A stretch of DNA of 64,000 bases from positions 1-64,000 of the forward strand of contig NZ_BONI01000056.1 of NCBI RefSeq assembly GCF_016862635.1, written 5' to 3'. Under the pieces are notes generated by a model. It saw only the letters and a list, made by a program, of their open reading frames with translations, was not told where the DNA came from and did not search any database. Position numbers and translations under genes: made by a program. Positions 23,957 to 31,188 of this stretch are shown one piece after another. Each line of letters begins with the position of its first letter. Within the stretch, counting starts at the first letter, position 1. Source of the stretch: Catellatospora coxensis (lineage in GTDB: Bacteria > Actinomycetota > Actinomycetes > Mycobacteriales > Micromonosporaceae).

Positions 23957-25534
23957 GTGAGGTCCGCCGTGAGGAAGCTCCCCTCCCTCCTGACGGTGGT
24001 CGTGCTGGCGCTCGTCACCTGGGCCGCTCCCGCCCAGGCCGCCGCCCCGACCACCGGCTTCCGCTTCATCGACATCACCGTCCCCGACGGGACCGTGCTC
24101 AAGGCCAACGTCATCGAGCCCACCACCCCGGGCCGGCACCCCGCCGTCGTCTTCCCGGCCAGCTGGTCGCTCAACGACCTGGAGTACATCGCCCAGGCGA
24201 ACGCGCTGGCCCAGGGCGGTTACACCGTGCTGTCGTACACCCCGCGCGGCTGGTGGGCGTCGGGCGGCGAGATCGACACCGCAGGACCGAAGGACATCGC
24301 CGACGTGTCCCGGGTGCTCGACTGGCTCGTCGCGAACACCACTGCCGACCCGTCCCGCATCGGCATGGCCGGGGTCTCGTACGGCGCGGGCATCAGCCTG
24401 ATCGCGTCCGGCCACGACAGCCGGGTGCGGGCCGTGGCGGCGCTGTCCGGCTGGAGCGACCTGGTCGCCTCGCTGTACGGCGGGGACACCCGGCGGCTGC
24501 AGTCCTCCGCGCTGCTGGTCGGCTCGGCGGCGCTGCTCGGCGACACCAGCGACGAATTCGACGCGATCATCGACGACTTCTACGCCAACCGGAACATCGC
24601 CGGGGTCAAGGAGTTCGCCCGGCTCCGGTCGGCGGGCACGTACCTGGCCGGCATCAACGCCAACCGCCCGGCGGTGCTGCTGGCCAACGGGTACGGGGAC
24701 AGCATCTTCCCGCCGAACCAGCTGATCGACTTCTACGGCGCGCTGGCCGGCCCGAAGCGGCTCGAGTTCGCCCCCGGCGACCACGCCATCCCCGAGCTGA
24801 CCGGCCTCATCGGCCTGGACAACCACGTGTGGACGTCGGTGCGGCGCTGGTTCGACCGCCACCTGTCCGGCATCGCCAACGGCATCGACACCGAGCCGCC
24901 GGTGGTGCTGCGCTCGCTGACCGGCGGTCCGGTCGAGTCCTACCCGAACTGGGCCGCGACCAGCACCACGACCAGCCGGTACGGCCTCGGCGAGGTCAAC
25001 TGGCTCACCGGCACCGGCAGGCTCGGCGGCACGGCGAGCACCGGCTGGTCCCGGCGCACGTGGTTCAACGACGACACGGTCGCCGCGGGCGGCCTGGTGC
25101 TGCTGTCCAACGGCCTGCAGGCGCTGACCGGCATCCCGCCGACGGCCTGGCTGCCCGCGGTGGACCGGGACAACGCCGGGGTCTGGCTCGGCGACGAGGC
25201 CGGGGCCACGGTACGCATCCGCGGCAGCGCCACCGTGCACGCCCGGTTCACCCCTACCGAGCGCAGCGGCACCATCGTGGCCTACCTCTACGACGTCGAC
25301 GCGCTCGGCACCGGGAAGCTGATCACCCACGCCCCCGTGTCGTGGCTGAACGCCACCGCGAACACCACCCGCACCGCCGACATCCCGCTCCCCGCGACCA
25401 GCTGGGACCTGCCCGCCGGCCACCGGCTCGCGCTGGTGATCGACGGCCACGACGGCCTCTACCTGGACGAGAACGGCTGGCTCGGCTCCGTCCTCTTCTC
25501 CGGCCAATCCTGGCTCGACCTCCCCATCCGCTGA
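23957..25534 (+). CDS. Secreted CocE/NonD-type (S15-like) alpha/beta hydrolase
   Basis: A 525-aa secreted esterase or peptidase-like hydrolase. The signal peptide runs to about residue 30 (LVTWAAPAQAA). The alpha/beta-hydrolase domain has nucleophile S141 in GVSYG, the acid in GYGDSIFPP and the His in PGDHAIPE. The C-terminal jelly-roll-like domain (about 320-525) resembles that of X-Pro dipeptidyl-peptidases and cocaine esterase. Start GTG 23957 has AAGG nine bases upstream; GTG 23969 is also possible. Substrate unknown. Divergent or operonic partners are absent; palindromes lie on both sides. Confidence 0.85.
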   Translation: MRSAVRKLPSLLTVVVLALVTWAAPAQAAAPTTGFRFIDITVPDGTVLKANVIEPTTPGRHPAVVFPASWSLNDLEYIAQANALAQGGYTVLSYTPRGWWASGGEIDTAGPKDIADVSRVLDWLVANTTADPSRIGMAGVSYGAGISLIASGHDSRVRAVAALSGWSDLVASLYGGDTRRLQSSALLVGSAALLGDTSDEFDAIIDDFYANRNIAGVKEFARLRSAGTYLAGINANRPAVLLANGYGDSIFPPNQLIDFYGALAGPKRLEFAPGDHAIPELTGLIGLDNHVWTSVRRWFDRHLSGIANGIDTEPPVVLRSLTGGPVESYPNWAATSTTTSRYGLGEVNWLTGTGRLGGTASTGWSRRTWFNDDTVAAGGLVLLSNGLQALTGIPPTAWLPAVDRDNAGVWLGDEAGATVRIRGSATVHARFTPTERSGTIVAYLYDVDALGTGKLITHAPVSWLNATANTTRTADIPLPATSWDLPAGHRLALVIDGHDGLYLDENGWLGSVLFSGQSWLDLPIR

Positions 25535-25557
25535 CCCTCCCATGTCGCCCTCGACAG

Positions 25558-25628
25558 GCCGCGACTCTTGAAGAGTCGGGGCCTGGCAGTCACCTGAGAG
25601 GCGCGTCTCGTCAAGAGTTGCGCCTCTC
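25558..25628. terminator. ACTCTT/AAGAGT double hairpin, copy 2
   Basis: A first stem, with GACTCTTGAAGAGTC in it, spans 25558-25582. A second stem pairs GAGAGGCGC (25596-25604) with GCGCCTCTC (25620-25628). It lies between convergent genes. The ACTCTT, AAGAGTCG and AAGAGTTGCG(C/G)C words also occur in the hairpin at 10253-10318. Confidence 0.7.
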
Positions 25629-25639
25629 ACGTGGGCGGG

Positions 25640-26053
25640 TCAGTCGGCGGTGCTGCCGCGGGGTGGGACGACGAGGGCGTAGATGACGAGGATGCAGAGG
25701 CCGATGTTGATGAGGGACCAGAACGGGTACACCGGCAGGTAGAGCATCTGGAGCAGGGCGGTCGCGCCGGCCAGGCCGATGCCCGCGCCGCGCGCCCAGT
25801 CCTTGCCGGACCAGATGCCCGCGCCGACGGCGATCAGCACCGCGCCGAGCAGCACGTGCAGCCAGCCCCAGGTGTGCAGGTTGAACACGTACAGCTCACC
25901 CTGGGTGGACGTGGCATACGCGGCGTACCGGTCGTTGGTGATCGCGAAGAGGCCTTCCACCACGTTGAACACCCCCAGCAGCAGAATGAGCAGGCCGGCG
26001 AACGACAGCCAGCCCGAGCCGACGCGCTCGGTCGCTTTCGCCACGGTCGACAT
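25640..26053 (-). CDS. Small membrane protein, DUF7144-like
   Basis: A 137-aa protein with four membrane helices at about 15-33, 58-78, 85-105 and 112-130. The motif NVVEGLFAI followed by HTWGWLHVLLGAVLIAVGAGIWSG is typical of the actinobacterial DUF7144 family. ATG 26053 has AAGGTGGG upstream. The function is unknown. It follows the YibE/F gene on the same strand with an 85-bp gap. Confidence 0.82.
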   Translation of the reverse strand: MSTVAKATERVGSGWLSFAGLLILLLGVFNVVEGLFAITNDRYAAYATSTQGELYVFNLHTWGWLHVLLGAVLIAVGAGIWSGKDWARGAGIGLAGATALLQMLYLPVYPFWSLINIGLCILVIYALVVPPRGSTAD

Positions 26054-26138
26054 AGCACCCACCTTCGTGCGAAACGGACGAAGCACCTTCACGTTAACGC
26101 CGAACGCTCCGCTGATCAGGGCGAACGCCGGAAACGGC

Positions 26139-27338
26139 TCAGCTCGCGTCCGGTTCGGGATGGGCATGGGGGTGGTCCGCCCGGTGCCGGTGCGAACGGG
26201 CGACCGCCCAGGCGGCCAGTGCGGTCGTGATCGGAACCGCGGCGATGAGGCCGATGGTGCCGACCACGCCGCGCACGATCTCGGCCGCCATGACCTGCGT
26301 GGAGAGCACGTCGCGGGTGCCGGTGCCCGCCGTGACCAGCAGCAGCATCAGCGGCAGCGACGCGCCGGCGTACGCCAGGATGATGGTGTTGACCACGGAG
26401 GCGACGTGGGACCGGCCCACCTTGATCGCCGACCGGTACAGCTGCCGCGCGTTCAGCGTCGGGTCGGCCAGGGACAGCTCGCCGACGATGGCCGTCTGGG
26501 TGATCGCGACGTCGTCCAGCACGCCCAGCGTGCCGATGATGATGCCGGCCAGCAGCAGGCCGCGCAGGTCCACCCCGGCCAGCACGTTGGCGAGGATGGC
26601 GGCCTCGTCGCTGCCGGAGCCGGTCAGGTGCAGCAGGTTCGTGGTGAGCAGGCCGAGCAGGCCGGTCAGCACCAGCGCCGCCAGCGTGCCGAGCAGCGCC
26701 ATCGAGGTGCCCACGCTGACCCCGTGCGTCAGGTAGATCACCGCGAACATGATCGCCGCCGATCCGACGATCGCGACCGCCAGCGGGGGCTCGCCGCGCA
26801 CGATCGCGGGCAGGATGAAGCCCAGCAGCACCGCGAAGCTCACAACGAGGCCGACCAGGCTCGCCACCCCGCGCCAGCGGGCGAAGGCGATCACCGCGGC
26901 CACGAACAGCGCGACCAGCGCCAGCAGCCAGCCCCACCGGTCGTGGTCGACCACCGCGTAGCGCTGCCCGCCCTCGGCGTCGACCGAGGCGATCAGTACG
27001 ACGTCGTCGCCGACGCCGACCACGGGCGCGCTCGGCCCGGTCGGCACCACCGCGTCGACCACCTGGTCGCCGATCCGCACCTGGGCGGTGCCGCAGTCGC
27101 CGCCGGGCTGGGCCGGGACCTCGCGCGGGCAGGCGGGCGTCGCCGACACGATCTCCCCGTGCAGCCGCTGCGTGGTGTCCGACGCCTGCTGCGGGCTCGG
27201 CCCGCGGGGCCACAGCACGATCAGCCCGATCAGGGTCGCCACGACCAGCGGAATGATGATCATCGTGACGATGCGGCGCAGGTCGGGCGGGGCAGGTGGC
27301 AGCGTCTCACCAGGCTCGTGACTGTGTCCGGCCCCCAT
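26139..27338 (-). CDS. YibE/F-family membrane protein with His-rich tails
   Basis: A 399-aa polytopic protein of the YibE/F family. One helix at about 25-43 precedes an extracytoplasmic segment with two Cys (ACPREVPAQPGGDC); seven or so helices follow, with the conserved GVLDDVAITQTAIVGEL and VNTIILAYAGASLPL. Both termini carry histidines: HSHE near the start, and SHRHRADHPHAHPEP at the end. That invites a metal-handling role, which is inference. Family function is not established. It lies on the same strand as 27348, with a 9-bp gap, so the two probably share a transcript. Confidence 0.85.
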   Translation of the reverse strand: MGAGHSHEPGETLPPAPPDLRRIVTMIIIPLVVATLIGLIVLWPRGPSPQQASDTTQRLHGEIVSATPACPREVPAQPGGDCGTAQVRIGDQVVDAVVPTGPSAPVVGVGDDVVLIASVDAEGGQRYAVVDHDRWGWLLALVALFVAAVIAFARWRGVASLVGLVVSFAVLLGFILPAIVRGEPPLAVAIVGSAAIMFAVIYLTHGVSVGTSMALLGTLAALVLTGLLGLLTTNLLHLTGSGSDEAAILANVLAGVDLRGLLLAGIIIGTLGVLDDVAITQTAIVGELSLADPTLNARQLYRSAIKVGRSHVASVVNTIILAYAGASLPLMLLLVTAGTGTRDVLSTQVMAAEIVRGVVGTIGLIAAVPITTALAAWAVARSHRHRADHPHAHPEPDAS

Positions 27339-27347
27339 GAGCCGAAC

Positions 27348-29735
27348 CTAGCCGTCGAACCCCGCGCAGTAGGGGCCTTTGCCCGGGTTGGGTGGTCCGG
27401 TCACCAGCACGGCGTACCGGTGGCCACTGTCGGAGTACGTCACCAGGACCTTGCCGTCGCCGCTGGTCACCAGGGCGACATGGAACAGGTCGCCGGTCAG
27501 CAGCGGCAGCGCCACCCGGCGGGCCCGGTCGGCCGAGCCGGGCGGGCAGTGCCAGAGCACCAGCTGGCCGGTGCCGTACTCGGCGGGGGCCAGCGGCACC
27601 GGGGCGGCCAGATCGGACTCCGTGCCGAGCACGTACAGGCCGGGGCCGCCCGCGCCGATCGCCACCGGCGCGTGGAAGGTGATCGCGTCGCCGCCCGCGA
27701 CCAGCCGCGGCGTGCTGCCCGGCAGCAGTACGGCCTGGTCGGTGGCGCGTTCCGGAGCGCCGATCTCGGTGATCCGGGCGGTGTCGCAGGCGGCCGTCGG
27801 GCAGGTCGCGAGCCAGGCCCGGCGCCCGGCCGGGTCGCGCAGCAGCACCGTCGGCCGGTCCGACGCGTCGAGGGTGAGCTCGAGCAGCGGGGCGTACGCG
27901 GGCGCCGCCACCATGCCCTCGGGCAGCCACGCGCTCAGCTCGACCTCGACCGTGCCGAGCACGTCCAGCGAGCGCCGGTTGCAGTGCACCGTATTGCAGC
28001 GGGTGACCGCCAGCTGGACCCGCGGCCGGGCCCCGCTGCGCACCTGGAGCGGGCGGGCCGTGGCGACCACGACCGAGCCGTCGGGTCCGGCCGCGACAGC
28101 CAGGTGCGCCTGGCCCTCGTTGCCGCCGCTGTGCCAGCGGGTGATGCCGTCCTCGCAGCTGCCCGGCTTCGGCCGGGCGGTGGCCGGGCCCCAGGGGGCG
28201 GTGCAGCGCTGCATCTGGACCGCGTCGTCGCCGCCGGTCTTGACCGCCTGGCTCTCCCGGCCGCGGATACCCGCCGAGACCACGTCGCCGTCGGGGGTGA
28301 TCGCCGTCGCGGGCATCGGCGCGCCCAGCATCAGCGGTTCGGAGCTGCGCGACCGCACGGAGTGGCACCCGTCGTCGAGGCACCAGTGGGGGCCGTAGTC
28401 GGTGACCACAACCGGGTGGCGGCCCGCCGGCCAGGCCGTGGCCAGCACCTCACCGCTCCACGAGACGCCGTGCCGGCTCGCGTGCGGGCTGTCCCACGGG
28501 TCGGTCGCCGCGAAGCCCAGCCCGAGCAGCGCCGGCAGCAGCAGCGAAGCCAGCGCCGCGACCAGCGCGGGACGGCCGGTCCAGGGCCGGCCGAGCGCGG
28601 CGTGGGACCGGCGGAGCACGATGACGGAGCGGCGGAGCGCAGCGCGCACCTGGGCGGGCACGACGACACGTCCCGTGCGCCGCACCGCGCCGTGCCGCGG
28701 GCCTCTGGCCCGTAACGCAGCGGTGTGCGTGGACCTGGTGCGGTCGGGCAGCGCGTGAGTCGCCGGGGCACCTGCTCCGTCGGCCGGAGCGTCGACGGCT
28801 GCGGACGGCTCCACCGTGGACGCCATGCCGTCAGCGGAGCTGGGCGCGGCGGCGTCGGCCGGGTCCGCGCGGACGGCTGCGGTCGCGGGGGACAGCGCCG
28901 ACAGCGTTTGGTCGACACGATCGAGGTCGGCCTCCGCGCCGCGGCTGCCCGCCGGGCGGCGTTGCAGATACACGGTGACCAGCACGGCGGCCTGGACGGC
29001 GGGCACGATGACCCCGGCCAGCGCGGCGAAGAGCAGGGCGAACGCCGGCTGCGCCTGCGTCAGCGCGGCCGCGCCCATGCCCACCAGCGCCGGGGCCACC
29101 ACCACGCCGGTCGCCAGCGCGCCGCCGGTGGTCAGCATCCGGCCCGCGGCGAGCGCGTGGGCGTGCAGCAGCCAGGAGACCGTGCCGTCGCCCAGCACGA
29201 TCGCGGGCAGCGACAGGAGCCTGCTGGCCAGCACGACCAGTGCCAGCACGAAGAGGCCGAAGACGGCCGCCGTGGCCAGGTCCTGCGGCAGGGCGATGTC
29301 GAAGAAGGCGACCGCGACCAGGGTCAGCACCTGCAGCCCGACCGCGGCGACGGCGATCAGCAGCAGGGCCGGCACCAGTGCGGGCAGCCGGCGCAGGGCC
29401 AGCAGCAGCGCGGCCCGCGGATCGACCGGGATGCCGCGCAGCCCGCCGGACGCCACCGCGATGCCGGCGACCAGTGCCACGATCCAGCCGAGCCCGAGCG
29501 CGACCAGTCCCGCCCCGCCGGCGGCCGCCGCGGGCACCGGGGTGAAGGTCCCGTCCACCACCGTGGCGTTGGTGTTGAGCGCGAACAAGCCGATGACCTG
29601 GCGTGCCAGCAGCGCCGGCACGAGCGCGGCCGCGGCGGCCACCAGCAGGCCGCGCCACTGCTTGAGGGCGAGGTCGGCGGCGTCGCGCAGGATGGCCGGC
29701 AGGCTCCGGCTGGCGAGGCGGTCGGCGTTCGGCAC
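27348..29735 (-). CDS. Membrane protein with C-terminal extracellular beta-rich domain
   Basis: A 795-aa protein that I do not assign to a family. The N-terminal about 260 residues hold roughly six helices (first at about 30-50, LVAAAAALVPALLARQVIGLF). A cytoplasmic Ala/Arg-rich region of about 130 residues follows, then one helix (about 395-415, ALVAALASLLLPALLGLGFAA). The C-terminal about 380 residues look extracellular: repeated beta blades with paired Cys, for example CLDDGC, RCNTVHCN and CPTAACD, like a propeller. Start GTG 29735 is without a good ribosome binding site. The domain fusion suggests a sensor or surface protein. Confidence 0.7.
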   Translation of the reverse strand: MPNADRLASRSLPAILRDAADLALKQWRGLLVAAAAALVPALLARQVIGLFALNTNATVVDGTFTPVPAAAAGGAGLVALGLGWIVALVAGIAVASGGLRGIPVDPRAALLLALRRLPALVPALLLIAVAAVGLQVLTLVAVAFFDIALPQDLATAAVFGLFVLALVVLASRLLSLPAIVLGDGTVSWLLHAHALAAGRMLTTGGALATGVVVAPALVGMGAAALTQAQPAFALLFAALAGVIVPAVQAAVLVTVYLQRRPAGSRGAEADLDRVDQTLSALSPATAAVRADPADAAAPSSADGMASTVEPSAAVDAPADGAGAPATHALPDRTRSTHTAALRARGPRHGAVRRTGRVVVPAQVRAALRRSVIVLRRSHAALGRPWTGRPALVAALASLLLPALLGLGFAATDPWDSPHASRHGVSWSGEVLATAWPAGRHPVVVTDYGPHWCLDDGCHSVRSRSSEPLMLGAPMPATAITPDGDVVSAGIRGRESQAVKTGGDDAVQMQRCTAPWGPATARPKPGSCEDGITRWHSGGNEGQAHLAVAAGPDGSVVVATARPLQVRSGARPRVQLAVTRCNTVHCNRRSLDVLGTVEVELSAWLPEGMVAAPAYAPLLELTLDASDRPTVLLRDPAGRRAWLATCPTAACDTARITEIGAPERATDQAVLLPGSTPRLVAGGDAITFHAPVAIGAGGPGLYVLGTESDLAAPVPLAPAEYGTGQLVLWHCPPGSADRARRVALPLLTGDLFHVALVTSGDGKVLVTYSDSGHRYAVLVTGPPNPGKGPYCAGFDG

Positions 29736-29812
29736 CGGCGCAGCGTACCGGCGACACGCGTGTCACGCCTATGGCTGTGACGTCACCCGAAAAGTCGGCA
29801 CGGCGCGACAGG

Positions 29813-30412
29813 TCAGCTCGTGCCGGCCACGGCGGTGTGCGCGGGGCCGAGCGTGATCGCGCGGACGTGCTCGATCAGGGTCACCAGCACCTCCCGCCCG
29901 GAGCGGCGGTCCCGCACGTCGCACATCACCACGGGCACCTCCGGGTCGAGCGACAGCGCCCCGCGCACCGCGTCGACGCCGAACGGCTGGTGGCCGTGGA
30001 AGCAGTTCACCGCGACGACGAACGGGATGCCCCGGCGCTCGAAGTAGTCGATGGACGGGAAGCTGTCCGCCAGCCGCCGGGTGTCGGCCAGCACGACCGC
30101 GCCCAGCGCGCCGATCGCCAGCTCGTCCCAGAGGAACCAGAACCGGTCCTGGCCCGGTGTGCCGAACAGGTAGAGCACCGCGCTGTCGCCGATGGTGATC
30201 CGGCCGAAGTCCATGGTGACCGTGGTGGTGCGCTTGGCCTCCACCCCGGACAGGTCGTCGGAGTCGGTGCCGGCCGACGTGAGCACCTCTTCGGTGTGCA
30301 GCGGCAGGATCTCACTGACGTTGCCCACCATTGTCGTCTTGCCCGCGCCGAAGCCCCCGGCGACCAGTATCTTGATCGCCGTGGGAATGGACCGGGCACG
30401 CTCGTCACGCAT
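29813..30412 (-). CDS. cvnD: Conservon GTPase (CvnD-type, MglA-like)
   Basis: A 199-aa small GTP-binding protein. The P-loop is GGFGAGKT (19-26), the switch II region is FGTPGQDRFWFLW, and a VNCFHG segment is in the place of NKxD. These are typical of CvnD of actinobacterial conservons. ATG 30412 overlaps the DUF742 gene by 8 bp; an upstream TTG is unlikely. As last gene of cvnA-B-C-D it should switch state in response to the kinase-like CvnA through the roadblock protein. Confidence 0.93.
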   Translation of the reverse strand: MRDERARSIPTAIKILVAGGFGAGKTTMVGNVSEILPLHTEEVLTSAGTDSDDLSGVEAKRTTTVTMDFGRITIGDSAVLYLFGTPGQDRFWFLWDELAIGALGAVVLADTRRLADSFPSIDYFERRGIPFVVAVNCFHGHQPFGVDAVRGALSLDPEVPVVMCDVRDRRSGREVLVTLIEHVRAITLGPAHTAVAGTS

Positions 30413-30794
30413 GACGGAGGCCAAGGATCACCGCCTGGAGGATGTGGTCGTCCGGAATGTGGCCGGGGGCCACTGCGGGTGCCATACGAGTGACGGCGCC
30501 CTCGTCGAATAGGTCTGCGAGGAGTACCCGGACCACGCCGAGGGCAAACCCGGCACGGGAGGACAGCTCGGCGACCGAGATGGGTTCCTGAGCGAGGGCG
30601 AGGACCGCCCGGTGCTCGGGTTGCAGGCGGACGGCGTGGCGACGCTGCCCCGCCGGTGTCGCCACGACATAGGTGAGCAGGTCGAACGTGCTCGCTCCGG
30701 GGCGCGCCCGGCCGCCGGTGACCGCGTACGACCGCACCAGCGGCCCGGCGTCGGCATCGAGCCACTCGTGCGCATCGTCGTCGTCAGCGGGCAT
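30405..30794 (-). CDS. cvnC: DUF742 protein (CvnC)
   Basis: A 129-aa protein of the DUF742 family, with a winged-helix-like fold. Seen are VRSYAVTGGRA, DLLTYVVAT, EHRAVLALAQEPISVAELSSRAGFALGVVRVLLADL and DDHILQAVILGLRHA. It overlaps the roadblock gene by 11 bp and the GTPase gene by 8 bp, so translation is coupled. Function within conservons: partner of CvnB and CvnD, exact role unclear. Confidence 0.93.
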   Translation of the reverse strand: MPADDDDAHEWLDADAGPLVRSYAVTGGRARPGASTFDLLTYVVATPAGQRRHAVRLQPEHRAVLALAQEPISVAELSSRAGFALGVVRVLLADLFDEGAVTRMAPAVAPGHIPDDHILQAVILGLRHA

Positions 30795-31188
30795 GGGTCG
30801 AGGTGGGCCGCGGCTGCGTGCCGAGGCTGTGGCCGATGCGCTCGACGACCATCGCCATCTCGTACGCCACCATGCCGATGTCGGACTCGGCGTCGCTCAG
30901 CACCGCGAAGCAGCTGCCCTGGCCGGCGTCGGTGACGAGCAGGACGGCCTCCTCCATCTCGATCACGGCCTGGCGCACCGGGCCGGCCTTGAAGTGCCGG
31001 CCGGCGCTGCGCGACAGGCTGGCGAAGCCGGCCGCGATCGCGGCCATGTGGTCGGCGTCGGCCTGGGACAGGTCGCGGGACGCGCCGAGCAGCAGCCCGT
31101 CCACGGAGAACACGACGGCCCGCAGCGCCGCGGGTATGCGGTCCACGAAGTCGTCGAGCAGCCAGTCCAGGCCCGCGGGATTGCTCAT
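30784..31188 (-). CDS. cvnB: Roadblock/LC7-domain protein (CvnB)
   Basis: A 134-aa roadblock/LC7 protein, the class that modulates MglA-type GTPases. Signatures are LDWLLDDFVDRIPAALRAVVFSVDGLLLGAS and AAIAAGFASLSRSAG. ATG 31188 overlaps the stop of the kinase gene (ATGA), and its own end overlaps DUF742. Length is typical. Confidence 0.94.
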   Translation of the reverse strand: MSNPAGLDWLLDDFVDRIPAALRAVVFSVDGLLLGASRDLSQADADHMAAIAAGFASLSRSAGRHFKAGPVRQAVIEMEEAVLLVTDAGQGSCFAVLSDAESDIGMVAYEMAMVVERIGHSLGTQPRPTSTHAR

